A stretch of DNA of 25,405 bases from Plakobranchus ocellatus. Its lineage: Eukaryota; Mollusca; Gastropoda; Plakobranchidae. Below, one piece after another: positions 9,289-20,559 of this stretch. The notes under the pieces were generated by a model. It was not told where the DNA came from. It did no database searches and saw nothing but the letters and a program-made list of their open reading frames with translations. Every line of letters starts with the position of its first letter. Position 1 is the first letter of the stretch. Position numbers and translations under genes: made by a program. The stretch is taken from the NCBI GenBank assembly GCA_019648995.1, contig BLXT01000847.1:1138773-1164177 (forward strand), written 5' to 3'.

Positions 9289-9865
9289 GTCTGGCGTGAT
9301 AGTTATTCTGGCGTGCTAAACTGGCATTACTGTCATAAAACTCTATTTAGAAATTTTGACCTTTTGATATCCATGATACGAACTTCTATTGAAAAAAAGA
9401 TATAGTTTTACAAATTTTATTTTAACAGGTTTACATGAACGGCTTGAAATGTTTCGATATCTCCACATTTGAGATTAAATCCTTCTGATACCATTTCGCA
9501 AAGAGATTCAAAGATTTATCAAGGTAGCGGGAAGCAAAGGCTTTAAGTTGTTAAACAAGAATAACAGTGTTAAGTTTGCTACCTCAGTAACAGTGTTGCT
9601 ACCTTAATTTTTTTTTTCGCTTGGAATAACTAACAATATAAAAAAAAATGTATATGTACTAAGAATGATAACGAAATCATTACCGTATTTCAAACAATGA
9701 TCATTGGCTTGAAACTTCAAAAAGCTGCAACCACCAAAGGCACGAGCAAGGAAGCAAAATTTTTTGTAAAGTTTTTTTTCAGTTTTTTTTCTTCTAACCA
9801 CTCATTTCTCTATTCCTTCTGCTCCATTCTTTTTTCTATTCTTAACACAATTTTTTTTTCTTGTT
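9289..9865. other. AT-rich stretch without features
   Basis: Only homopolymeric T and A runs and chance open frames are seen between the 36-bp repeat and the minisatellite. Confidence 0.5.
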
Positions 9866-10425
9866 ATCATCCTCGTGTTGTTGTTTCATTGCGGTTATAT
9901 GTTTGTTCTCGATATAGCACCTCTCGTGTTGTTGTTTCACCCTTGTACATTCCTGTATAATTTTTTTCTCGTTATATCACTTCATGTGTTGTTGTTTCAC
10001 ATTATACATTCCTTTTATAATTTTGTTCTAGGTATATCACTTCATGTATTGTTGTTTCACACTCATACATTCCTGTTACACATTTGTTTTCGATATTTTA
10101 CTTCATGTGTTGTTTGTTCACCCCCTATGCATTCTTGTAATGATTATGTTTACGATATATCACTTCTTGTGTTGTTTCTTCTCTTTACATATTCTTGTAA
10201 CAATTTTGTTCTCGTTTATTGTATTATTTCTCGGAATGGTTGATCCTTTATGCATGATATATACATTTTTATTGTGATTACATCTCGATATTTTATTTCT
10301 CTGCTTGTTTCGTGTTTTAATACTTTTTGTTTTGACTTTGTTCACGATGTATCACTTCTTGTTATGTGATATCCTATATGAATCTTTTATACATTCCTAT
10401 CGTGATTTTAGCTCAATATCCTTGT
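9866..10425 (+). repeat. ~60-bp minisatellite, about 8-9 diverged copies
   Basis: The unit contains CTTCATGTGTTGTTGTTTCA, then CATTCCTGT, then TTTTGTTCTCGATATATCA. The GTGTTGTT block recurs near 9875, 9926, 9986, 10046, 10107 and 10168, spaced 51-61 bases. Later units (about 10210-10425) are more diverged or shortened. Because 60 is a multiple of three, two plus-strand frames stay open and give repetitive Leu/Phe/His-rich peptides, which I read as a by-product. Confidence 0.85.
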
Positions 10426-11250
10426 TCTCCTTCTCGAGAAATCTGATATTGTAATTTTTACAAGGACTGCTATTTCAATTAGAGTGACCTCTCTTATCTA
10501 GAGTTTACAGCACTGAGGACTAATAGAAATAGTTAAGAAAATATTAACATTGTTTTCATAATGGTGAAAGAATTGCCAATCTGTATTTTTTAGATTTACA
10601 AAATAATTTTTCTATCGATAGTTACATAGCAGAACTTACAGAAGATAGACACACAAATGAACAGAAAGACATACCAGCAATGTACACGCAGGGTAAACAT
10701 TTACAGCCATTGACAGATGGTTAGTGGATCGATGGGAGGAAAAAGATGAAAAGGGCAGCTCACACGAAGAACAACGTGAAGAACTTTGAAGTAGAAAAAC
10801 ACTCTGTGCGAAATCGTGCGAAAAACGTCAGAAGAAGAGCCAAGGCGCTCACGAAACTGAAGTAAAGACGGTCTTTGAGACAGCCAAGTGTGTTATTAAG
10901 GTGACATGTTGATTCATTATAGCCCACAGAAGATCTCTGCTGGCGATTCTGCCATTTATTTTGCGTCGCTGCTTGTCTGTTGTAGGAAAACAAAAACAAG
11001 GCTTTGTGTGAAGTAAAGATAAAGCTTTCCGGCGAGGATTGACTAAATTCCTAAACAATTTTAGTATTTTCTCTCTTTCTCCCCCTACCACACACACAGT
11101 TCCACCCGCTGCTTCTACAGAGCTAAGCTTGGAAAAGAAAGTCGTCTAAGGAAGATTCCTAATATTTTTAACAAAATTAATTTAAGATCTAAAAATAAGA
11201 TAGATATATTTAATGGGTTAAAGTTGAAAAAAAAGCAGCAATTATTTAAT
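10426..11250. other. Stretch without recognisable genes
   Basis: Minus-strand frames at 10760-10999 and 10849-11097 overlap each other in different frames and show no family motif. A CACACACA block ends near 11098. Nothing else is supported. Confidence 0.45.
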
Positions 11251-11252
11251 GA

Positions 11253-11380
11253 TTTAGAAGATAACAAAGACAGATCATAAATAGTTTAAAGATGGCAAAG
11301 ACAGATGTTAATGATGTTTAAAGATAATGGGCACAGATATTTGATGGTACAAAGAAAGATTGGACTTTGATAGTGACAAA
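11253..11380 (+). repeat. 32-bp tandem repeat, about 4 degenerate copies
   Basis: Units start at 11253, 11285 and 11317, with a weaker one near 11348. The shared pattern is TTTAAAGAT followed by a few bases and then ACAGAT plus an ATGATG-like end. Confidence 0.65.
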
Positions 11381-11743
11381 TAGAGGTTGTCGTCAAAATC
11401 ATAATGGTGGCAATAAAACCACCAAAGTAATGGCAGGGAAGGAAGGGTCATAACGTGTGAGTTCCTCAAGAAAAGATACAGAATGGAAACATAATTTTTT
11501 TAACAACTGTATTTTTTTAAAAATTATATAAATAACAAAAAATGCACCACATCACCATTTTCTCTAAAGGAAAGGAAACTTGAAATGCTAAAATTTGTTC
11601 ATTTTCATTTTGTTTGAACTTTCAAAACTTACTTGTACAACGAGGTTTCCTTATTGGAGTTTTGTTTTGCACACAGCATTGCCTAAAAGCTACAATTTCC
11701 AAAATATTAACGTCCAATGTTGTTTCTTTAATTTTTTTTTTTT

Positions 11744-11772
11744 NNNNNNNNNNNNNNNNNNNNNNNNNNNNN
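11744..11772. other. Assembly gap (29 N) inside poly-T
   Basis: Unknown bases flanked on both sides by T homopolymer. Open frames running through it are artefacts. Confidence 0.98.
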
Positions 11773-12066
11773 TTTTTTTTTTTTTTTTTTTATCTTTCCT
11801 TTTCTTGACTTTGAAGAGGACTTTGCTATTTCTTTTTCAATCGAATCTCTTTGAATGACTATTGCCATCAACAGCCAATCCAAATTTAATCATTTTTATG
11901 GAAATGACCAATCAAAATCTATTCTCTCCCACTACTATGAAATTTCTCCAAAGCCATTTTCCTCCAAAAAACCCTAACAGAAACGCAAAAAATGAAAACA
12001 GCATTAACCTGAGTGGCGTTGTTTAATTATAGAAAATAACTTCGAGGCTTTTTATTTGTGCTGCCA

Positions 12067-12068
<2 letters not shown>

Positions 12069-12128
<60 letters not shown>

Positions 12129-12240
12129 TCCTAACATTTTCTAGCTCTTTCTCCTCTCTCTCTCCCCTTTTCTCTCTGTTTCTCTCTTTCCTCTTCTCAC
12201 TCTTCCTCTATCTCTCTGTAGCTCTCCATCCCTCCCCCTC
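12069..12240. repeat. (CT)26 microsatellite with degenerate CT flank
   Basis: A pure CT array at 12069-12120 is followed by imperfect polypyrimidine to about 12240. The Leu/Ser-rich open frame over it is a repeat translation. Confidence 0.95.
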
Positions 12241-12263
12241 TCTATCTAGGCAAAGATATAACG

Positions 12264-12320
12264 TGTATATTATATATATATATAATACAAAATTATATAT
12301 GATGCATATAAATATATATG

Positions 12321-12362
<42 letters not shown>

Positions 12363-12375
12363 TTTATTTATTTTA
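12264..12375. repeat. (TA)n microsatellite with TTTA tail
   Basis: TA-rich sequence with a long pure TA run near 12333-12359, then repeated TTTA to about 12374. It is largely self-complementary. Confidence 0.95.
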
Positions 12376-13080
12376 TCACCAGAATAGCGAGAGGAGATAT
12401 ACATGCACACACTTTTACAGAAATTAAATACGCATTATATAAGTATATATAAACACACGCACATTGTTGATTACAATATTAAATTTACATACAGATACAT
12501 ATATTAATGTATTATGTATTTGTATCATATGTAATATGTATAATATGTAAAATTGTGTGTAGCTAATATTCAAGAATGTGGCTGATATTCAAAACGCCTT
12601 GCATTAAAAAAAAAATGATATTATCATAAAACATGTAGAGATATAACAGATCGGTAGACAAGCAAACAGGCAGGCAGAGATGTGCGTGAGTGGAGTGATA
12701 GATACGCAGGCTAGTGGACAAGAGTAACCAACCAAACATCATTCGAAATTGGAGCTAGATGAAGATAAGTCTGCCAAGACAGGAAGCAGAGTGAAATAAG
12801 CCAGCTTTGGAGATGACCCTTAGGTGTGAGCTGCGACATGTTTCAAGATTGAGACGAACCGCAGGTATTTCGCAATTCTCCTGTTTTCTCATCGATTCTT
12901 TCTGCCTTATAATCCTCCATATACCTTTCTTTCCATCATCTTATCTCTCATTACTGTTCTTACTGTTCACTCATATTTTTTTCTCGCTCTCTTTAACATA
13001 AACTCCATTCATTTTATTTTCACTCAGTCACCTATCACAGATCTCCTTTTTCCTTCTCTCATTATTTTACCCCCTCCCCT
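12376..13080. other. AT-rich stretch without recognisable genes
   Basis: It contains small TAC/TATG-type simple sequence near 12480-12560 and a CAGG/CAGA-rich patch near 12655-12690. I found no coding or RNA feature. Confidence 0.45.
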
Positions 13081-13129
13081 CCCCCCTCTGTCTCTCTCTG
13101 TGTGTCTCTCTCCCTTGCTCTCTCTCTCT

Positions 13130-13176
<47 letters not shown>

Positions 13177-13193
13177 CTCTCTCGCTCTCTTGA
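13081..13193. repeat. CT-rich microsatellite tract
   Basis: Imperfect CT with a pure run at about 13137-13172, continuing to about 13193 with short ATAT and CG interruptions. Confidence 0.95.
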
Positions 13194-13372
13194 TATGTGT
13201 GTGTTTTTACAGGAAAGTTTAAGTTGTGGCCGCAAGCCGATTTGTTAAAAGACTACGCCCACTAGTAATACAGATCGAATTGGAGATAACGAGACAAAGA
13301 ACGCTCGGGGCAATAGCTGAGCAGTACAGAATAATATATTAAAGTCAACACTAACCATAGTGAATTTCTTAA

Positions 13373-13555
13373 GACGAGAGAAAATGCATTAAAACTCCGA
13401 TAATAATAGTAAATCAAATAAGCAATTCGTTGATGTATAAAAAATCTATAACAATAGGAAATCATATAAACGACTCTTAAGATACTAATATAGTAGTAAA
13501 TCGAATAAGCAATTCGAGAATGCATTAAGATCGTACTAACAGAAAAATCACATAG
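13373..13555 (-). repeat. ~45-bp degenerate tandem repeat, 4 copies
   Basis: Units of 39-49 bases share a TAGTAAATCAAATAAGCAATTCG-like joint, seen at about 13404, 13452, 13492 and 13540. The minus-strand frame at 13262-13525 (repeated RIAYSIYYY-like peptides) arises from it. Confidence 0.6.
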
Positions 13556-13796
13556 TTGGTCACTAACTCATCAAGATACTGATACTGAGGATACTGAAAA
13601 CTATAGTTACTCAGTCGCACAGGAAACCTCTTTCGACTCCACCCCCCCCAACCCCCAAACATGAATGAATAACTCAAGCAGAATATAGATTTTAGTAATA
13701 CCTTTAATTCGAAAGCACAGCCCTATATGGTATATGAGTTAAATAGCGTCAGTCATCCCTTCACTAATAAATAATAGTCTCATATCTCCAGAGGAA

Positions 13797-14187
13797 ATGC
13801 CAGTGAAGCAATCTCAGATCCAAAGTTGGTAGACCCGTCGAGGCCAGTAGAGAATACCATTGTCATGTTGAATGCCATAGGCGCTAGGGAGAGGTAGGAG
13901 TGCAAACCTTACAATTCTTATATTGCACGACATCTTCTTTCCTCCTCCCATTGGAAAGATTGCCTGTTCGACATAATTCACCAAAGCACAACTTGCAGCG
14001 TAACGCTACGAACTTGAAACTTAATAACTTCAAGACGTACAAGCAGAAATCGTAGTAAATATAATGGCATCATTGATACAGTGAATGTCAGTGACAAGTT
14101 GAAATCAACGAAACTTCCCTTTACCCCTCTCTCAAATATGCAACGGTTCACAATCCGCTCTTCAAATACACCATAAGCCGAATACAT
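13797..14187 (-). other. Two adjoining minus-strand open frames of unknown nature
   Basis: An ATG-started frame of 69 codons (14187 down to 13978) is hydrophobic in its second half, around FTVSMMPLYLLRFLLVRL. A shifted frame then stays open for about 60 codons down to a TGA near 13822 and contains FPMGGGKKM and ILYWPRRVYQLWI. Together they would span about 120 residues. I recognise no family and no clear splice sites, so this may be chance or a decayed gene fragment. Confidence 0.2.
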
Positions 14188-14341
14188 GGGGTCACAATAT
14201 CCCGATCTCCTTCATCCCTAGCCTGTCAGCCAAGAATTAACTTATCTGGGAATATAAAAATTATCTCTACCGCTATGAAAAAAAGTTCGAATTCATCACT
14301 AGGTCCACAGTCAGCCCGTGAAAATCATGACTACCAAATTC

Positions 14342-14346
<5 letters not shown>

Positions 14347-14416
<70 letters not shown>
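14347..14416. repeat. (CT)35 perfect microsatellite
   Basis: An uninterrupted array of 70 bases, the longest perfect dinucleotide array in the window. Confidence 0.98.
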
Positions 14417-14417
<1 letters not shown>

Positions 14418-14639
14418 AACCTGTGATTTTACTTACTTTCCTTCTATCTCAAATATTCTTTATTCAAAATATTCTTTCTCTGTATAATTTTCTTGATACA
14501 TAGTATTTAACAACGTTTTTTTTTCTGTATTTCTAAAAACGTGTGCTCAGTACAGTGCTCAACTGTTCAGTTAGATGCATTAATGGATTTTTGTCCCATA
14601 TATATAAATGATTAGTTTAACCTTTTGATGTTGATATAA

Positions 14640-14758
14640 ATTTGTGCCTTAACTCAGTCATGTGTTATTAACGGCCAAGTGAAAAAAGCCCTGTGCTTAT
14701 TTTGTAACCCTTATAAAATAAAAGTCAATCAATCATTTAATCAATCAACCAACCAATC
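14640..14758 (+). repeat. Possible retroelement 3' end with (ATCA)n-type tail
   Basis: AAATAAAA at about 14716 is followed by a TCAATCAATCA-type tail grading into CAACCAACCAATC at 14725-14758. Short tetranucleotide tails after an A-rich junction are common at SINE or LINE 3' ends in invertebrates. I found no convincing 5' head, so the class is unknown. Confidence 0.4.
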
Positions 14759-14859
14759 TCTGTTGCTCTGTTTTCCCCTCTCCCTCAGATGGACCTTTTG
14801 TTTGTTGGTTCCATCCACATTTGTAATATGATAATCATTACTTATTTCAAGTTGGATGG

Positions 14860-15330
14860 TGTCAATAAAACTCAAACTTGTGGCTATCAGTTGGGCTGTT
14901 TTGCTTGGGTCGTACCGAAGACTTCAAATCTGTGGCTTATTCCAAGTTGGGTTTCTATGATGACCTTAAACTTGTTGCTTCTTTCAAGTTTGGTTGTGCT
15001 GATTACATCTTACTTGTGGCTGCTTTCGAGTTGGGCTGCCTTGATGACCTTAAATTTATGGCTTTATCCGCATTTGGTTGTGATCGTGACATCTAACTTG
15101 TGGTTTACTTCAAGTTGTATTGTTCTGGTGACCTCAAACTTGTAGCATACTTCGATTTGTCTTGTAACGGTGCTTTTAAACTGGTGGCTCACTTCGAGTT
15201 GTATTATATTGGTGAAGTCAAACGTATCTATGTGCTGTAAACTTACGAGCTATTTGGTTGGTTCTTCTGACGAATTCACTTTTGTGGCTCTAAGCTTGCT
15301 TGTGCTAATGATCTCAGTTTTAGACCTACA
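14860..15330 (+). repeat. 42-bp minisatellite, about 10 copies
   Basis: The landmark CAAACTTGTGGCT recurs near 14874, 14925, 14967, 15009, 15051, 15093, 15135, 15177 and 15219, almost always 42 bases apart, with weaker copies near 15278 and 15314. Landmarks between are TTCAAGTTGGG and TGATGACC. The period is a multiple of three, so two frames stay open (14-residue hydrophobic repeats like NLWLxSSxVVLxTS). I treat the peptides as a by-product. Confidence 0.9.
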
Positions 15331-15379
15331 TCGAGTTAGGCTGAATAAGTGCCTTGTGACTTACAAACGGCAATAGCAT

Positions 15380-16945
15380 ACAATGGCACTGAAAAAAAAA
15401 TCCGATGGCATAGATTAAACATGTGCGAACCTGTGGTGTTACTGGACAAGACCTAAGATGGCATGCTGTGGCACAAACCCAACATGCGATTATTAACACT
15501 ATAGATGGAATTTCACATAAGAAAGGATATTATGGCTTAAATTAAACAAGCTTTTTTGTAGACTAAACATGTTATAGCACAGGCTGGACCACAGAATACA
15601 CGAACAGAATTACAGATCGCTACTTCGGACGAGGCCGGCCATTTCCGGATTCCGAAAATCCGCCATCATTAGTGGTCTGTAGAAACTGTAAACAATACCG
15701 GCAGAGCTTGTTTTCCATAACACTAAAGTGACTCAAAATGTATCAGGCCTTGTATGTCTGGACTAGATTTAAGTTTGTTTGGTGAAGGATTTAATTAAAA
15801 TGTTTAGTCGATCTATCGACAAAGTTGACAACTGAGAATACGCTGACCAGGGGTGGTTGTTATTGTTGCGCTATTGATTGTTATAACAATGCAGAAACAA
15901 TGAATTACACCTAGAATAGTTAATCTAGATCTAGGTCTAGATTTGTCTTCAATGCCTCAAACAATTTTTTGGCTTTTGTATGCAAAACTGATGTAGGGAA
16001 AGTTGTGCATCTTTCCTTCATATACATGATACCGGACTGCAATAAAGTTCTTACAAGAATATATCGATTATAATTCCGTAAATGCAGCCATAAAACTATT
16101 TTATTAAATGAATTTTTTAAACTTTTTTTTTTTTTTTTTTTGGATATAGAAAAACGGAGGGAAATTGGGGCTGTTCAAAACTTCGTATCAAAAGTTATTT
16201 AAGAGTGTTTACCATTATGTCAACTGCAGTACTATTATTGTGGTTCATTCTGTGTGTTTGTGTGTAAGTTGTGTTGAATGGTGTCATGCAAAAAAAAAAT
16301 TCATTGATTTGAATTGCTGAAAGGGTCAAAGACGTTGGTAATGGCTGTAAATAGGCTTTTTAATTGCTCAGTGCTTCATCATTCCAGTTAAACAGTTTGG
16401 TGTGGCCGTAATAAAAATAATTTTCACAACCAAAAAATGTTGCTTGAGAATGAAAAGAAAAATATGCCAATATTTAAACTGCATTCATTTAACCAATGAC
16501 CTTTTTTTCAAATTAAAAGGTTGATCTTACTACTGTGGCTATTATTTTGATTCGGGCATCCATTTTTTTCGTTTCCTTTTTATGTTTCTCGCATGTGAAA
16601 AGGCGTGTACAAAGTAAATTTTTGTCATCGATTTTTTCATGCCAATAGTGCAATGTGATGTATACACCTTTAACTCAAGTTTCTTTACAAACAGAAATAA
16701 GGCCTTAGGAAAAAACCTTTCCCGTCACACCAGCTGTTATTTACCCTAAAACCGTGTGCGATGAAATCTATTATAATGTACATCACTTAAAAAAAAAAAA
16801 AAAAAAAGATGTAAGCTAGCAATGACGGCAATGTTGTTGGTTGCTAGACTGAATCTGTAGCTCTACATCTAGAGTTTTTTCAGTATTTTTTCCTTATATT
16901 ACTGCTTTACATTCATTCCTCAAGATTTCAATCATATTTGTGCGT
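15380..16945. other. AT-rich stretch with faint repeats, no genes
   Basis: Weakly repeated GGCATAGATTAAACATG-like blocks occur at 15405-15590, possibly an eroded array. A CpG-richer patch at 15620-15680 holds a dispersed motif listed separately. Poly-T near 16124 and poly-A at 16788-16807 are present. No coding or RNA feature is supported. Confidence 0.5.
15658..15680 (-). repeat. Dispersed motif AGACCACTAA..ATGGC, copy 1
   Basis: On the minus strand it reads AGACCACTAATGATGGCGG. The plus-strand copy at 17387-17410 shares AGACCACTAA and ATGGC with the same spacing. Both are followed by CpG-richer GGATT/CGG sequence. Confidence 0.5.
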
Positions 16946-16946
16946 T

Positions 16947-16950
<4 letters not shown>

Positions 16951-17030
<80 letters not shown>
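16951..17030. repeat. Compound (TG)14(AG)26 microsatellite
   Basis: Perfect TG array at 16951-16978 passes directly into a perfect AG array at 16979-17030. Cys/Val and Arg/Glu frames across it are repeat translations. Confidence 0.98.
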
Positions 17031-17033
<3 letters not shown>

Positions 17034-17386
17034 AATTTTGTTGGTCGCTTTGTTTTGCCGCAAATACTTTTTTCCCGCATCCATTTTTATTTTTTTTGTA
17101 ATCTTTTCTTTTAGCGGTAAAGGATTTGTCCCTACTGTTTGACATAAGAATTAAGTGACTGCTGTTCTAGTTCGTTGTATCACGTCTTTAAGTTGCCTTT
17201 CCTGCATTAATTCTTTGTTTAATTTCTGTCAATAAGTCGATTTCATTTTTTTTTACTAATTCATTTTGCATCATTAGATTTATTTGGAACGCGTGCGTGT
17301 ATGTGTGTTTTTTGTTTGGATCCGACACAACAATAACACATTCAATTATAACTTAAGCATAGCAACGAAATATCACTCTGGGCAAT

Positions 17387-17443
17387 AGACCACTAAAAAT
17401 GGCTGACGGGATTCGGGCTTGGCACGGGTTTTGTGACGTCAGG
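17387..17443 (+). repeat. Dispersed motif copy 2 with adjacent TTTTGTGACGTCA
   Basis: AGACCACTAAAAATGGC starts at 17387 or 17388. Forty bases on, GGGTTTTGTGACGTCAGG at 17427-17443 holds a perfect CRE-type TGACGTCA (17434-17441). AAAATGGC resembles a YY1 core. The two motifs also occur separately elsewhere in the window, so a repeat family is more likely than a promoter. Confidence 0.45.
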
Positions 17444-17449
17444 CAATGG

Positions 17450-18504
17450 GATTTGGGCGTCAGTAGTATATCTAGTCTGTTGGCTGGACAGCCAATTCCA
17501 TTCTTGCCTCATCACGCAAGAGTTGAGCTTATATGACCTCTGGACAGAATAGTTTCAGTATAAAGGTTACCCAAAATAAGAAAACGGCCAAGCGAGAAGA
17601 CGAGCCCACACAATTCCAATATTTGATACCCTAAGAGTCACGCATAAGATTCCAAGTTTATTAAAACATAGTCCTTTTTTTTTCTTTTTTATTAGAGCCC
17701 TTTTTAATTATTCTCACAGAACTGAAATGATATGTTCAAGTCAAGTTCAGATAATATTTATCGACAATCCTAAAAGAAAATTGACCTTTCCGAAGATTAA
17801 GAAAAAGATAGATATGTACATTTTAATCCTCATTGTCGAGGTCTCCATGATACTGTATTCATTTAATACTCACAATCCTATAAACAGGACGTTGCTTTCT
17901 TCTGTTTGATGTTAAACTTCCTTGCCTCGGGCGTTCAAGAAATGATAACTTGTGGGTTCTATTTCATAAAAAAAAGTCACTCCATCTGTCCCATGCTTTT
18001 TTCTTTATTATTATTTTACACCTCTGAGTGTTTTTTTTTTTATACATACACAATTTCTGTTCTCTGATTTGCAGAGATATGAGATAGGTTGTTTCTCAAC
18101 CTAATACCTTTTGATATTAAAACAATTTTTAAAACTGACGCGGATGAGTTCCATTAAGATTCGTTCAAGTTTCAGTCCTGACCTTTAAAGCCAATGGTTT
18201 CATTTCCTGGTATTAATAAGTTTTAGCTAGGATTTCTGTACATCTTCTCAGGCTCTGTGTGTGCACGTGTGTATAATGTGTCAGTGTAGTTTCTCTGATG
18301 CTCTTTCCAGTGTATTAATTTTCCTCGAGCGGCAGATCCATAGTACAAGTTGATCTTGATTTTTTTTCTTGGAAAAGTTTTATTGACGTGTCCATTGTTA
18401 TTGTTCTGGTATTGTTGTTTTTCTGTTTACTCTTGCACGTAACAGTAACACTGATATTTTCATTTAATGTAAAGAAATGTTAAAATAGGTTGGAATAGTC
18501 AACA
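17450..18504. other. AT-rich stretch without recognisable genes
   Basis: Only T-rich runs and a short TG-rich patch near 18255-18285 are seen. Confidence 0.5.
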
Positions 18505-18505
18505 T

Positions 18506-18600
18506 TAGCTCGGGATAGCGTGCCCGCCTGAGGGGCACTTTGCTTTACAAGTGCTTACCATCCCATTCAAAATCCCATAATGTGAGAGGATGAGTGAAAT
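18506..18600 (+). repeat. tRNA-derived SINE head (or tRNA pseudogene fragment)
   Basis: TAGCTCGGGATAGCG at 18506-18520 resembles a shortened D-arm with a pol III A-box. It is followed by a perfect anticodon-type hairpin: TGCCC (18521-18525), a 7-base loop GCCTGAG, then GGGCA (18533-18537). The loop centre is CTG. The T-arm region, ATTCAAAATCCC near 18564, is only B-box-like and its stem does not pair, so this cannot be a working tRNA. An eroded SINE is the best reading. Confidence 0.55.
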
Positions 18601-20316
18601 AAATATAAACCGGGGCAAACATGACGATAATTAAATTCAGCATGCGTTGGGCCATCTTTGCAGATATCTTTATATGTGTTTTAGATTCGAGTTTCCAGTC
18701 TCTAATAATTTTCCACACGCCTGAAATAAGTAAATCAACATAATGGGTCAATTTCACTCTGCATACTGCTGTTCAGGAGATGATCTCAATAAAAATGCCA
18801 AGGAAGGATTTGAGGTACCTAGCTATCATGGCTTTGATTTCTTTCTCAATATTGCCTGTTCAGGTCTACGATTCTCAAACTTTGGTGAAAGTCTACACGA
18901 CCACTGAGCGCATGGATTTGATCCTTCTGAGATAATTAATAGGTCATAGTTATTTGAAGCTACACCTCAATCATATCACCGTATCCATTACTATATAGCT
19001 AATGGTAATGTTTATTTGGCCATACCTCGCAATATCAAACACAGCGTAAGGATAAAAACATTATTCCCGGTGCCTTTGGATAGCTGTTGCGGATTGAAAA
19101 GATTTTAAGATTTGGTGGTGGAAAAAGAAGTGTTTTTGGAGAAGCACTTGCAAAATATCTAAAACATAATTCGTATAAAGACATTCGTGAATGACAAAAA
19201 ATATAGTGATGTTCAAAGCACACAAAATAATCTGTGAATAATTAAGCTAGGTTACAAAAAACGGGTAATTTAAAATACCACACATCTCAGAATAAAGAAA
19301 ATTGGGAGGTAGGTGCAAAAAAAATATACAGATCATAATTTTTTAAAAAGAGGTTTTTTGTCAAAAAAAAAGGATAAAAAAGAAGCATGAACAATCTACT
19401 CATTGAGCTAAACACAGAAGAAGGGCAGACAAGTTAGAAATCTAAATCTGTGCAAAAAAAAAAAAAAATGGTTCTTGGTAGTGTGGCGTGTTTATCTTAA
19501 AAAATCAGATTTCCAAAAAAAAAAAAAATTTTTTTTTAATTTTAGGCCTTCGAAAGAATTTAAAAATAATCACAAAGAAATTTAAGTGCATTTAATTCCG
19601 TTGTATAGAAAAGCAGTGGAATTTGACTGGAATTTTCAATTAAGATGGGCTTTCATAAATATTTGTTTATCCGCTTCTCCTTTTAAATATTTTTTTCCGC
19701 TGAGCTATCGAGAAATCATTTTTTATTAATAGATAGAAGAAAATCTCAATCGGCATCTCATTTTAGATCTAGATTTATAAATCGGTACTCATTTTATTTC
19801 ATACGATGCTACAAGGGCTTTGTACTAGTATAATACAAGATGAGATACGAGGCCTCTCAGATAAATGGAACTAGTTCGTCAGATCATAAGATTCGAGATA
19901 AAGGAATTTTATGTTATAAGAAATTTATTACTTAGTACTTATATTATTTTTTGTCTTTTTGAGACTCCAGCTCAGCTGCACAAACTTTAGACATAATCAT
20001 TATGGAAAGTTTTTCAGGTTTCCAAAGGGCTTTGGGAGCTTTGCAAACTCAACTCACTTGATCGTGTAACGTTACTTTATGCTTCACACTATAGACCTTT
20101 TTTATGAAATGCTCAAAAAAAGTCTGGGCTTTTGTTTATGTGCCCAGATGTTGCAGTGGTTTGGATATCCCGGAATGAACACTCTTTTTTATCCTTAAGG
20201 AAGATTTGTTAATTTCATGATTTGTGCATGTTTGTGTTAAGAACATTTTGTAAATGTTTTTGTTTCATTTAAATAAAGCATTTCAAGATAGCTTGGAAAA
20301 AATGAAATCTATTGTT
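18601..20316. other. AT-rich stretch without recognisable genes
   Basis: Poly-A runs near 19454 and a poly-A/poly-T junction near 19516-19539 are present. An AATAAA lies at about 20272 with an A run 25 bases later, which could be a processed 3' end but lacks any reading frame upstream. Confidence 0.45.
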
Positions 20317-20317
20317 A

Positions 20318-20529
20318 AAAGGGCGGACAAATGTTACACAAAACCAATCTAGATCTAATTCCACTCAAATTCCATCGAATGTTTATACCCAGGAAGTAAA
20401 TCTACTGAAACAAGCCTACTGTAAACTTTTCAATGCTTCTGCAAGTCTGAAACGTTTTTTTTTTTTTTTTAAATCTAATTCCTGAAATACTGTTTGCACC
20501 GCCTTAGACTTCTAGCTTGTCCGCCCTTC
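20318..20529. repeat. Segment bounded by 12-bp inverted repeats
   Basis: AAGGGCGGACAA at about 20319-20330 is the exact reverse complement of TTGTCCGCCCTT at about 20518-20529. The GC-rich word stands out from the AT-rich surroundings. No target duplication was found. A TATAAATAG box-like word lies 20 bases beyond, at 20551. Confidence 0.4.
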
Positions 20530-20550
20530 CTGTGTGTTTTGCTATGGGAC

Positions 20551-20559
20551 TATAAATAG
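20551..20559 (+). promoter_or_regulatory. TATA-box-like word TATAAATAG
   Basis: An exact match to the animal TATA consensus, but no coding sequence or initiator is evident downstream, and such words are expected by chance in AT-rich DNA. Confidence 0.15.

Noticed and set aside
9875-10277. Open frames resembling a hydrophobic membrane protein
   Set aside because: They follow the ~60-bp minisatellite, whose period is a multiple of three, so long open frames arise without coding selection.
11595-11858. Phe-rich open frames across the N gap
   Set aside because: They depend on unknown bases and poly-T and cannot be supported.
12056-12427. 123-codon open frame starting in Leu/Ser repeats and continuing into Tyr/Ile repeats
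   Set aside because: It runs through a (CT)n array and a (TA)n array and has no non-repeat coding signal.
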